A stretch of 64,000 nt of DNA from NCBI GenBank assembly GCA_036937835.1, contig CM072870.1, positions 1,922,001 to 1,986,000 on the forward strand. Direction: 5' to 3'. The stretch is from Pampus argenteus. Its lineage: Eukaryota > Chordata > Actinopteri > Scombriformes > Stromateidae. The position numbers and the translations under genes were made by a program. This document shows, piece by piece, positions 1-10,647 of this stretch. Every line of letters begins with the position of its first letter. Position 1 is the first letter of the stretch. Below the pieces are notes generated by a model. It worked only from the letters and a program-made list of their open reading frames with translations. It had not been told where the DNA came from and did no database searches.

Positions 1-98
1 CTAATCATTAGAAATCAGTTACTTGTTGATGGCAAACATGGTTTTGATTGAAAATATTGCTCCTTGTTAAAGAAAAACTATAGTTGTCAGTTTTGGCC

Positions 99-115
99 TT
101 CTCTCGCCGAGAGAA
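99..115. repeat. Dyad of the 178-bp class (representative copy)
   Basis: TTCTCTCG-C-CGAGAGAA is a perfect inverted repeat with 8-bp arms and one central base. It lies at unit positions 99-115 and occurs in essentially every 178-bp unit. GGGC-type units can extend the stem with a GC pair past a bulged A. The 169-bp class lacks the 9 bp TCTCTCGCC and so has no such dyad. The only two CpG dinucleotides of the 178-bp consensus fall inside it. A protein-binding or cruciform role is possible but not shown. Confidence 0.85.
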
Positions 116-144
116 AGCTATTTTTACAAATGTTACAGTAAAAG

Positions 145-150
145 CTGCAG
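145..150. other. CTGCAG (PstI) site, about one per monomer (representative)
   Basis: CTGCAG lies in GTAAAAGCTGCAGGAAGC of nearly every unit. Exceptions include GCTGTAGG (near 6700 and 7234), GCTGCAAG (near 23190, 47470, 55079 and 55248) and GATGCAGG (near 44255). A PstI fragment ladder near 169/178 bp is therefore the expected restriction signature of this satellite. Confidence 0.9.
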
Positions 151-178
151 GAAGCTCTCAGAAGTGAGTTTTTTGGTC

Positions 179-336
179 CTAATCATTAGAAATCAGTTAC
201 CTGTTGATGGCAAACATGGTTTTGATTGAAAATATTACTCCTTGTTTAAGAAAAACTATAGTTGTCAGTTTTGGGCTTCTCTCGCCGAGAGAAAGCTATT
301 TTTACAAATGTTACAGTAAAAGCTGCAGGAAGCTTC
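179..336 (+). repeat. Truncated 158-bp monomer (20-bp deletion)
   Basis: This unit ends GGAAGCTTCCTAATC instead of GGAAGCTCTCAG...TTGGTCCTAATC, a clean loss of 20 bp just before the next unit start. The junction at 334/335 creates AAGCTT. I see no obvious microhomology at the endpoints. The only other copy is at 2120-2277, its partner in the 1941-bp duplication, so the deletion is older than that duplication. Confidence 0.92.
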
Positions 337-870
337 CTAATCATTAGAAAGCAGTTACTTGTTGATGGCAAACATGGTTTTGATTGAAAATATTGCTCCT
401 TGTTTAAGAAAAACTATAGTTGTCAGTTTTGGCCTTCTCTCGCCGAGAGAAAGCTATTTTTACAAATGTTACAGTAAAAGCTGCAGGAAGCTCTCAGAAG
501 TGAGTTTTTTGGTCCTAATCATTAGAAAGCAGTTACTTGTTGATGGCAAACATGGTTTTGATTGAAAATATTGCTCCTTGTTTAAGAAAAACTATAGTTG
601 TCAGTTTTGGGCTTCTCTCGCCGAGAGAAAGCTATTTTTACAAATGTTACAGTAAAAGCTGCAGGAAGCTCTCAGAAGTGAGTTTTTTGGTCCTAATCAT
701 TAGAAAGCAGTTACTTGTTGATGGCAAACATGGTTTTGATTGAAAATATTGCTCCTTGTTTAAGAAAAACTATAGTTGTCAGTTTTGGGCTTCTCTCGCC
801 GAGAGAAAGCTATTTTTACAAATGTTACAGTAAAAGCTGCAGGAAGCTCTCAGAAGTGAGTTTTTTGGTC

Positions 871-1051
871 CTAATCATTAGAAAGCAGTTACTTGTTGAT
901 GGCAAACATGGTTTTGATTGAAAATATTGCTCCTTGTTTAAGAAAAACTATAGTTGTCAGTTTTGGCCTTCTCTCGCCGAGAGAAAGCTATTTTTTTTAC
1001 AAATGTTACAGTAAAAGCTGCAGGAAGCTCTCAGAAGTGAGTTTTTTGGTC
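871..1051 (+). repeat. 181-bp monomer with 8-T tract
   Basis: The tract after AAAGCTA has eight T instead of five, which makes the unit 181 bp. Its duplicate is at 2812-2992. Poly-T slippage at this position is the main source of small length differences across the array. Confidence 0.9.
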
Positions 1052-2119
1052 CTAATCATTAGAAATCAGTTACTTGTTGATGGCAAACATGGTTTTGATT
1101 GAAAATATTACTCCTTGTTTAAGAAAAACTATAGTTGTCAGTTTTGGGCTTCTCTCGCCGAGAGAAAGCTATTTTTACAAATGTGACAGTAAAAGCTGCA
1201 GAAAGCTCTCAGAAGTGAGTTTTTTGGTCCTAATCATTAGAAATCAGTTACTTGTTGATGGCAAACATGGTTTTGATTGAAAATATTGCTCCTTGTTAAA
1301 GAAAAACTATAGTTGTCAGTTTTGGCCTTCTCTCGCCGAGAGAAAGCTATTTTTACAAATGTTACAGTAAAAGCTGCAGGAAGCTCTCAGAAGTCAGTTT
1401 TTTGGTCCTAATCATTAGAAATCAGTTACCTGTTGATGGCAAACATGGTTTTGATTGAAAATATTACTCCTTGTTTAAGAAAAACTATAGTTGTCAGTTT
1501 TGGGCTTCTCTCGCCGAGAGAAAGCTATTTTTACAAATGTTACAGTAAAAGCTGCAGGAAGCTCTCAGAAGTGAGTTTATTGGTCCTAATCATTAGAATT
1601 CAGTTACTTGTTGATGGAAAACATGGTTTTGATTGAAAATATTGATCCTTGTTTAAGAAAAACTATAGTTGTCAGTTTTGGCCTTCTCTCGCCGAGAGAA
1701 AGCTATTTTTACAAATGTTACAGTAAAAGCTGCAGGAAGCTCTCAGAAGTGAGTTTTTTGGTCCTAATCATTAGAAATCAGTTACTTGTTGATGGCAAAC
1801 ATGGTTTTGATTGAAAATATTGCTCCTTGTTTAAGAAAAACTATAGTTGTCAGTTTTGGCCTACTCTCGCCGAGAGAAAGCTATTTTTACAAATGTTACA
1901 GTAAAAGCTGCAGGAAGCTCTCAGAAGTGAGTTTTTTGGTCCTAATCATTAGAAATCAGTTACTTGTTGATGGCAAACATGGTTTTGATTGAAAATATTG
2001 CTCCTTGTTAAAGAAAAACTATAGTTGTCAGTTTTGGCCTTCTCTCGCCGAGAGAAAGCTATTTTTACAAATGTTACAGTAAAAGCTGCAGGAAGCTCTC
2101 AGAAGTGAGTTTTTTGGTC

Positions 2120-2277
2120 CTAATCATTAGAAATCAGTTACCTGTTGATGGCAAACATGGTTTTGATTGAAAATATTACTCCTTGTTTAAGAAAAACTAT
2201 AGTTGTCAGTTTTGGGCTTCTCTCGCCGAGAGAAAGCTATTTTTACAAATGTTACAGTAAAAGCTGCAGGAAGCTTC
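2120..2277 (+). repeat. Truncated 158-bp monomer, second copy
   Basis: Same AAGCTTCCTAATC junction as the unit at 179-336, exactly 1941 bp downstream. It is a duplicate of the same event and not an independent deletion. Confidence 0.92.
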
Positions 2278-3170
2278 CTAATCATTAGAAAGCAGTTACT
2301 TGTTGATGGCAAACATGGTTTTGATTGAAAATATTGCTCCTTGTTTAAGAAAAACTATAGTTGTCAGTTTTGGCCTTCTCTCGCCGAGAGAAAGCTATTT
2401 TTACAAATGTTACAGTAAAAGCTGCAGGAAGCTCTCAGAAGTGAGTTTTTTGGTCCTAATCATTAGAAAGCAGTTACTTGTTGATGGCAAACATGGTTTT
2501 GATTGAAAATATTGCTCCTTGTTTAAGAAAAACTATAGTTGTCAGTTTTGGGCTTCTCTCGCCGAGAGAAAGCTATTTTTACAAATGTTACAGTAAAAGC
2601 TGCAGGAAGCTCTCAGAAGTGAGTTTTTTGGTCCTAATCATTAGAAAGCAGTTACTTGTTGATGGCAAACATGGTTTTGATTGAAAATATTGCTCCTTGT
2701 TTAAGAAAAACTATAGTTGTCAGTTTTGGGCTTCTCTCGCCGAGAGAAAGCTATTTTTACAAATGTTACAGTAAAAGCTGCAGGAAGCTCTCAGAAGTGA
2801 GTTTTTTGGTCCTAATCATTAGAAAGCAGTTACTTGTTGATGGCAAACATGGTTTTGATTGAAAATATTGCTCCTTGTTTAAGAAAAACTATAGTTGTCA
2901 GTTTTGGCCTTCTCTCGCCGAGAGAAAGCTATTTTTTTTACAAATGTTACAGTAAAAGCTGCAGGAAGCTCTCAGAAGTGAGTTTTTTGGTCCTAATCAT
3001 TAGAAATCAGTTACTTGTTGATGGCAAACATGGTTTTGATTGAAAATATTACTCCTTGTTTAAGAAAAACTATAGTTGTCAGTTTTGGGCTTCTCTCGCC
3101 GAGAGAAAGCTATTTTTACAAATGTGACAGTAAAAGCTGCAGAAAGCTCTCAGAAGTGAGTTTTTTGGTC

Positions 3171-4238
3171 CTAATCATTAGAAATCAGTTACTTGTTGAT
3201 GGCAAACATGGTTTTGATTGAAAATATTGCTCCTTGTTAAAGAAAAACTATAGTTGTCAGTTTTGGCCTTCTCTCGCCGAGAGAAAGCTATTTTTACAAA
3301 TGTTACAGTAAAAGCTGCAGGAAGCTCTCAGAAGTCAGTTTTTTGGTCCTAATCATTAGAAATCAGTTACCTGTTGATGGCAAACATGGTTTTGATTGAA
3401 AATATTACTCCTTGTTTAAGAAAAACTATAGTTGTCAGTTTTGGGCTTCTCTCGCCGAGAGAAAGCTATTTTTACAAATGTTACAGTAAAAGCTGCAGGA
3501 AGCTCTCAGAAGTGAGTTTATTGGTCCTAATCATTAGAATTCAGTTACTTGTTGATGGAAAACATGGTTTTGATTGAAAATATTGATCCTTGTTTAAGAA
3601 AAACTATAGTTGTCAGTTTTGGCCTTCTCTCGCCGAGAGAAAGCTATTTTTACAAATGTTACAGTAAAAGCTGCAGGAAGCTCTCAGAAGTGAGTTTTTT
3701 GGTCCTAATCATTAGAAATCAGTTACTTGTTGATGGCAAACATGGTTTTGATTGAAAATATTGCTCCTTGTTAAAGAAAAACTATAGTTGTCAGTTTTGG
3801 CCTTCTCTCGCCGAGAGAAAGCTATTTTTACAAATGTTACAGTAAAAGCTGCAGGAAGCTCTCAGAAGTGAGTTTTTTGGTCCTAATCATTAGAAATCAG
3901 TTACCTGTTGATGGCAAACATGGTTTTGATTGAAATTATTACTCCTTGTTTAAGAAAAACTATAGTTGTCAGTTTTGGGCTTCTCTCGCCGAGAGAAAGC
4001 TATTTTTACAAATGTTACAGTAAAAGCTGCAGGAAGCTCTCAGAAGTGAGTTTATTGGTCCTAATCATTAGAAATCAGTTACTTGTTGATTGAAAACATG
4101 GTTTTGATTGAAAATATTGATCCTTGTTTAAGAAAAACTATAGTTGTCAGTTTTGGCCTTCTCTCGCCGAGAGAAAGCTATTTTTACAAATGTTACAGTA
4201 AAAGCTGCAGGAAGCTCTCAGAAGTGAGTTTTTTGGTC
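3171..4238 (+). repeat. 534-bp trimer repeat, two copies
   Basis: Units at 3171, 3349 and 3527 (TTAAAG type; ACCTG/ATTACTCC type; AAAACATGG/ATTGATCC type) are followed by the same three types at 3705, 3883 and 4061. Small differences mark the copies: GAAGTCAG against GAAGTGAG, GAAATTATTACTCC in the second copy, and GTTGATTGAAAAC at 4086 in place of GTTGATGGAAAAC. The same trimer pattern occurs at 1230-1763. Confidence 0.75.
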
Positions 4239-4773
4239 CTAATCATTAGAAAGCAGTTACTTGTTGATGGCAAACATGGTTTTGATTGAAAATATTGCTC
4301 CTTGTTTAAGAAAAACTATAGTTGTCAGTTTTGGGCTTCTCTCGCCGAGAGAAAGCTGTTTTTACAAATGTTACAGTAAAAGCTGCAGGAAGCTCTCAGA
4401 AGTGAGTTTATTGGTCCTAATCATTAGAAATCAGTTACTTGTTGATGGAAAACATGGTTTTGATTGAAAATATTGCTCCTTGTTTAAGAAAAACTATAGT
4501 TGTCAGTTTTGGCCTTCTCTCGCCGAGAGAAAGCTATTTTTTACAAATGTTACAGTAAAAGCTGCAGGAAGCTCTCAGAAGTGAGTTTTTTGGTCCTAAT
4601 CATTAGAGATCAGTTACTTGTTGATGGCAAACATGGTTTTGATTGAAAATATGGCTCCTTGTTTAAGAAAAACTATAGTTGTCAGTTTTGGACTTCTCTC
4701 GTCGAGAGAAAGCTATTTTTACAAATGTTACAGTAAAAGCTGCAGGAAGCTCTCAGAAGTGAGTTTTTTGGTC

Positions 4774-6197
4774 CTAATCATTAGAAATCAGTTACTTGTT
4801 GATGGCAAACATGGTTTTGATTGAAAATATTGCTCCTTGTTTAAGAAAAACTATAGTTGTCAGTTTTGGCCTACTCTCGCCGAGAGAAAGCTATTTTTAC
4901 AAATGTTACAGTAAAAGCTGCAGGAAGCTCTCAGAAGTGAGTTTTTTGGTCCTAATCATTAGAAATCAGTTACTTGTTGATGGCAAACATGGTTTTGATT
5001 GAAAATATTGCTCCTTGTTAAAGAAAAACTATAGTTGTCAGTTTTGGCCTTCTCTCGCCGAGAGAAAGCTATTTTTACAAATGTTACAGTAAAAGCTGCA
5101 GGAAGCTCTCAGAAGTGAGTTTTTTGGTCCTAATCATTAGAAATCAGTTACCTGTTGATGGAAAACATGGTTTTGATTGAAAATATTACTCCTTGTTTAA
5201 GAAAAACTATAGTTGTCAGTTTTGGGCTTCTCTCGCCGAGAGAAAGCTATTTTTACAAATGTTACAGTAAAAGCTGCAGGAAGCTCTCAGAAGTGAGTTT
5301 TTTGGTCCTAATCATTAGAAAGCAGTTACTTGTTGATGGCAAACATGGTTTTGATTGAAAATATTGCTCCTTGTTTAAGAAAAACTATAGTTGTCAGTTT
5401 TGGGCTTCTCTCGCCGAGAGAAAGCTATTTTTACAAATGTTACAGTAAAAGCTGCAGGAAGCTCTCAGAAGTGAGTTTTTTGGTCCTAATCATTAGAAAT
5501 CAGTTACTTGTTGATGGCAAACATGGTTTTGATTGAAAATATTGCTCCTTGTTTAAGAAAAACTATAGTTGTCAGTTTTGGCCTACTCTCGCCGAGAGAA
5601 AGCTATTTTTACAAATGTTACAGTAAAAGCTGCAGGAAGCTCTCAGAAGTGAGTTTTTTGGTCCTAATCATTAGAAATCAGTTACTTGTTGATGGCAAAC
5701 ATGGTTTTGATTGAAAATATTGCTCCTTGTTAAAGAAAAACTATAGTTGTCAGTTTTGGCCTTCTCTCGCCGAGAGAAAGCTATTTTTACAAATGTTACA
5801 GTAAAAGCTGCAGGAAGCTCTCAGAAGTGAGTTTTTTGGTCCTAATCATTAGAAATCAGTTACCTGTTGATGGAAAACATGGTTTTGATTGAAAATATTA
5901 CTCCTTGTTTAAGAAAAACTATAGTTGTCAGTTTTGGGCTTCTCTCGCCGAGAGAAAGCTATTTTTACAAATGTTACAGTAAAAGCTGCAGGAAGCTCTC
6001 AGAAGTGAGTTTTTTGGTCCTAATCATTAGAAAGCAGTTACTTGTTGATGGCAAACATGGTTTTGATTGAAAATATTGCTCCTTGTTTAAGAAAAACTAT
6101 AGTTGTCAGTTTTGGGCTTCTCTCGCCGAGAGAAAGCTATTTTTACAAATGTTACAGTAAAAGCTGCAGGAAGCTCTCAGAAGTGAGTTTTTTGGTC
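4774..6197 (+). repeat. 712-bp tetramer repeat, two copies
   Basis: Four 178-bp units at 4774-5485 recur in order at 5486-6197: GGCCTACTC type, TTAAAG type, ACCTG with GATGGAAAAC type, and AAAGCAG with GGGCTTCTC type. Copies appear identical across all marks I compared. The flanking units at 4596 and 6198 are also related (ATATGGCTCC, GGACTTCTCTCGTCGAG) but differ at ACTTG/ACCTG. Confidence 0.88.
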
Positions 6198-6553
6198 CTA
6201 ATCATTAGAAATCAGTTACCTGTTGATGGCAAACATGGTTTTGATTGAAAATATGGCTCCTTGTTTAAGAAAAACTATAGTTGTCAGTTTTGGACTTCTC
6301 TCGTCGAGAGAAAGCTATTTTTACAAATGTTACAGTAAAAGCTGCAGGAAGCTCTCAGAAGTGAGTTTTTTGGTCCTAATCATTAGAAAGCAGTTACTTG
6401 TTGATGACAAACATGGTTTTGATTGAAAATATTGCTCCTTGTTTAAGTAAAACTGTAGTTGTCAGTTTTGGCCTTCTCTCGCCGAGAGAAAGCTATTTTT
6501 ACAAATGTTACAGTAAAAGCTGCAGGAAGCTCTCAGAAGTGAGTTTTTTGGTC

Positions 6554-7443
6554 CTAATCATTAGAAAGCAGTTACTTGTTGATGGCAAACATGGTTTTGA
6601 TTGAAAATATTGCTCCTTGTTTAAGAAAAACTATAGTTGTCAGTTTTGGCCTTCTCTCGCCGAGAGAAAGCTATTTTTACAAATGTTACAGTAAAAGCTG
6701 TAGGAAGCTCTCAGAAGTGAGTTTATTGGTCCTAATCATTAGAATTCAGTTACTTGTTGATGGAAAACATGGTTTTGATAGAAAATATTGATCCTTGTTT
6801 AAGAAAAACTATAGTTGTCAGTTTTGGCCTTCTCTCGCCGAGAGAAAGCTATTTTTACAAATGTTACAGTAAAAGCTGCAGGAAGCTCTCAGAAGTGAGT
6901 TTTTTGGTCCTAATCATTAGAAATCAGTTACTTGTTGATGGCAAACATGGTTTTGATTGAAAATATTGCTCCTCGTTTAAGAAAAACTATAGTTGTCAGT
7001 TTTGGCCTTCTCTCGCCGAGAGAAAGCTATTTTTACAAATGTGACAGTAAAAGCTGCAGAAAGCTCTCAGAAGTGAGTTTTTTGGTCCTAATCATTAGAA
7101 AGCAGTTACTTGTTGATGGCAAACATGGTTTTGATTGAAAATATTGCTCCTTGTTTAAGAAAAACTATAGTTGTCAGTTTTGGCCTTCTCTCGCCGAGAG
7201 AAAGCTATTTTTACAAATGTTACAGTAAAAGCTGTAGGAAGCTCTCAGAAGTGAGTTTATTGGTCCTAATCATTAGAATTCAGTTACTTGTTGATGGAAA
7301 ACATGGTTTTGATAGAAAATATTGATCCTTGTTTAAGAAAAACTATAGTTGTCAGTTTTGGCCTTCTCTCGCCGAGAGAAAGCTATTTTTACAAATGTTA
7401 CAGTAAAAGCTGCAGGAAGCTCTCAGAAGTGAGTTTTTTGGTC
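6554..7443 (+). repeat. Dimer repeated with 534-bp period
   Basis: The unit pair at 6554-6909 (GCTGTAGGAAG with TTTATTGG, then AATTCAG with GTTTTGATAGAAAATATTG and ATTGATCC) recurs at 7088-7443. One unit lies between them (6910-7087; CCTCGTTTAAG, GTGACAG, CAGAAAG). GCTGTAGG removes the otherwise near-universal CTGCAG site in both copies. GATAGAAAA replaces GATTGAAAA, so the repeat's reading frame runs three codons further here. Confidence 0.82.
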
Positions 7444-7799
7444 CTAATCATTAGAAAGCAGTTACTTGTTGATGGCAAACATGGTTTTGATTGAAAATAT
7501 TGCTCCTTGTTTAAGAAAAACTATAGTTGTCAGTTTTGGGCTTCTCTCGCCGAGAGAAAGCTATTTTTACAAATGTTACAGTAAAAGCTGCAGGAAGCTC
7601 TCAGAAGTGAGTTTTTTGGTCCTAATCATTAGAAAGCAGTTACTTGTTGATGGCAAACATGGTTTTGATTGAAAATATTGCTCCTTGTTAAAGAAAAACT
7701 ATAGTTGTCAGTTTTGGGCTTCTCTCGCCGAGAGAAAGCTATTTTTACAAATGTTACAGTAAAAGCTGCAGGAAGCTCTCAGAAGTCAGTTTTTTGGTC

Positions 7800-8689
7800 C
7801 TAATCATTAGAAATCAGTTACCTGTTGATGGCAAACATGGTTTTGATTGAAAATATTACTCCTTGTTTAAGAAAAACTATAGTTGTCAGTTTTGGGCTTG
7901 TCTCGCCGAGAGAAAGCTATTTTTACAAATGTTACAGTAAAAGCTGCAGGAAGCTCTCAGAAGTGAGTTTTTTGGTCCTAATCATTAGAAATCAGTTACT
8001 TGTTGATGGCAAACATGGTTTTGATTGAAAATATTGCTCCTCGTTTAAGAAAAACTATAGTTGTCAGTTTTGGCCTTCTCTCGCCGAGAGAAAGCTATTT
8101 TTACAAATGTGACAGTAAAAGCTGCAGAAAGCTCTCAGAAGTGAGTTTTTTGGTCCTAATCATTAGAAATCAGTTACTTGTTGATGGCAAACATGGTTTT
8201 GATTGAAAATATTGCTCCTTGTTTAAGAAAAACTATAGTTGTCAGTTTTGGCCTTCTCTCGCTGAGAGAAAGCTATTTTTACAAATGTTACAGTAAAAGC
8301 TGCAGGAAGCTCTCAGAAGTGAGTTTTTTGGTCCTAATCATTAGAAATCAGTTACTTGTTGATGGCAAACATGGTTTTGATTGAAAATATTGCTCCTTGT
8401 TAAAGAAAAACTATAGTTGTCAGTTTTGGCCTTCTCTCGCCGAGAGAAAGCTATTTTTACAAATGTTACAGTAAAAGCTGCAGGAAGCTCTCAGAAGTCA
8501 GTTTTTTGGTCCTAATCATTAGAAATCAGTTACCTGTTGATGGCAAACATGGTTTTGATTGAAAATATTACTCCTTGTTTAAGAAAAACTATAGTTGTCA
8601 GTTTTGGGCTTGTCTCGCCGAGAGAAAGCTATTTTTACAAATGTTACAGTAAAAGCTGCAGGAAGCTCTCAGAAGTGAGTTTATTGGTC
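7800..8689 (+). repeat. Partial 712-bp repeat marked by GGGCTTGTCTCGCC
   Basis: Units at 7800 and 8512 both carry the otherwise rare GGGCTTGTCTCGCC, which lowers the symmetry of the dyad. Both follow a unit ending GAAGTCAG. The spacing is 712 bp, or four monomers. The downstream ends differ (TTTTTTGG against TTTATTGG), so only part of the tetramer is shared. Confidence 0.7.
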
Positions 8690-10647
8690 CTAATCATTAG
8701 AATTCAGTTACTTGTTGATGGAAAACATGGTTTTGATAGAAAATATTGATCCTTGTTTAAGAAAAACTATAGTTGTCAGTTTTGGCCTTCTCTCGCCGAG
8801 AGAAAGCTATTTTTACAAATGTTACAGTAAAAGCTGCAGGAAGCTCTCAGAAGTGAGTTTTTTGGTCCTAATCATTAGAAATCAGTTACTTGTTGATGGC
8901 AAACATGGTTTTGATTGAAAATATTACTCCTTGTTTAAGAAAAACTATAGTTGTCAGTTTTGGGCTTCGCTCGCCGAGAGAAAGCTATTTTTACAAATGT
9001 GACAGTAAAAGCTGCAGAAAGCTCTCAGAAGTGAGTTTTTTGGTCCTAATCATTAGAAATCAGTTACTTGTTGATGGCAAACATGGTTTTGATTGAAAAT
9101 ATTGCTCCTTGTTTAAGAAAAACTATAGTTGTCAGTTTTGGCCTTCTCTCGCCGAGAGAAAGCTATTTTTACAAATGTAACAGTAAAAGCTGCAGAAAGC
9201 TCTCAGAAGTGAGTTTTTTGGTCCTAATCATTAGAAATCAGTTACTTGTTGATGGCAAACATGGTTTTGATTGAAAATATTGCTCCTTGTTTAAGAAAAA
9301 CTATAGTTGTCAGTTTTGGCCTTCTCTCGCCGAGAGAAAGCTATTTTTACAAATGTTACAGTAAAAGCTGCAGGAAGCTCTCAGAAGTGAGTTTTTTGGT
9401 CCTAATCATTAGAAATCAGTTACCTGTTGATGGCAAACATGGTTTTGATTGAAAATATTACTCCTTGTTTAAGAAAAACTATAGTTGTCAGTTTTGGGCT
9501 TCTCTCGCCGAGAGAAAGCTATTTTTACAAATGTTACAGTAAAAGCTGCAGGAAGCTCTCAGAAGTGAGTTTTTTGGTCCTAATCATTAGAAATCAGTTA
9601 CTTGTTGATGGCAAACATGGTTTTGATTGAAAATATTGCTCCTTGTTAAAGAAAAACTATAGTTGTCAGTTTTGGCCTTCTCTCGCCGAGAGAAAGCTAT
9701 TTTTACAAATGTTACAGTAAAAGCTGCAGGAAGCTCTCAGAAGTGAGTTTTTTGGTCCTAATCATTAGAAATCAGTTACCTGTTGATGGCAAACATGGTT
9801 TTGATTGAAAATATTACTCCTTGTTTAAGAAAAACTATAGTTGTCAGTTTTGGGCTTCTCTCGCCGAGAGAAAGCTATTTTTACAAATGTTACAGTAAAA
9901 GCTGCAGGAATCTCTCAGAAGTGAGTTTTTTGGTCCTAATCATTAGAAAGCAGTTACTTGTTGATGGCAAACATGGTTTTGATTGAAAATATTGCTCCTT
10001 GTTTAAGAAAAACTATAGTTGTCAGTTTTGGGCTTCTCTCGCCGAGAGAAAGCTATTTTTACAAATGTTACAGTAAAAGCTGCAGGAAGCTCTCAGAAGT
10101 GAGTTTTTTGGTCCTAATCATTAGAAAGCAGTTACTTGTTGATGGCAAACATGGTTTTGATTGAAAATATTGCTCCTTGTTTAAGAAAAACTATAGTTGT
10201 CAGTTTTGGCCTTCTCTCGCCGAGAGAAAGCTATTTTTACAAATGTTACAGTAAAAGCTGCAGGAAGCTCTCAGAAGTGAGTTTTTTGGTCCTAATCATT
10301 AGAAAGCAGTTACTTGTTGATGACAAACATGGTTTTGATTGAAAATATTGCTCCTTGTTTAAGTAAAACTGTAGTTGTCAGTTTTGGCCTTCTCTCGCCG
10401 AGAGAAAGCTATTTTTACAAATGTTATAGTAAAAGCTGCAGGAAGCTCTAAGAAGTGAGTTTTTTGGTCCTAATCATTAGAATTCATTTAATTGTTGATG
10501 GCAAACATGGTTTTGATTGAAAATATTGCTCCTTGTTTAAGTAAAACTGTAGTTGTCAGTTTTGGGCTTCTCTCTCCGAGAGAAAGCTATTTTTACAAAT
10601 GTTACAGTAAAAGCTGCAGGAAGCTCTCTGAAGTGAGTTTTGTGGTC

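Larger units (their letters stand above)
1..3772 (+). repeat. 1941-bp higher-order duplication (11 monomers), two copies
   Basis: Copy 1 is 1-1941 and copy 2 starts at 1942. The copies match, including rare marks: a 158-bp unit, a 181-bp unit with an 8-T run, GTGACAG with CAGAAAG, and GAAGTCAG. The period is nine 178-bp units plus 158 plus 181. Identity stops at 3773, where copy 2 reads TTAAAG and copy 1 (1832) reads TTTAAG. The left limit is unknown because the window starts inside copy 1. Confidence 0.93.
1..10647 (+). repeat. 178-bp-class satellite block A (60 monomers)
   Basis: Sixty consecutive units carry the CTTCTCTCGCCGAGAG dyad and almost all carry ACTATAG upstream of it. The block length is accounted for exactly: 60 units of 178 bp, minus two 20-bp deletions, plus two 3-base and one 1-base poly-T expansions. 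Recurrent variants are TTAAAG for TTTAAG, ACCTG for ACTTG, AAAGCAG for AAATCAG, GGGCTTCTC and GGCCTACTC for GGCCTTCTC, TTTATTGG for TTTTTTGG, and ATTGATCC for ATTGCTCC. The last two units (10292-10647) are atypical, with AAGTAAAACTGTAG plus the dyad, and they form the border with 169-bp units. Confidence 0.95.

Noticed and set aside
34..45. Pol III A-box-like TGGCAAACATGG
   Set aside because: It matches an A-box consensus at most positions, but there is no convincing B box at a suitable distance (GGTTTTGATTG is a poor match) and no tRNA-like fold, so I do not call a promoter or a tRNA-derived repeat.
99..120. CENP-B box
   Set aside because: The CpG-containing dyad looks superficially similar, but the required TTCG and CGGG core bases are absent.
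99..125. Stem-loop followed by a T tract as a transcription terminator
   Set aside because: The dyad lies 9 bases or more before the five T, occurs in every 178-bp unit, and there is no gene for it to terminate. It is repeat structure.
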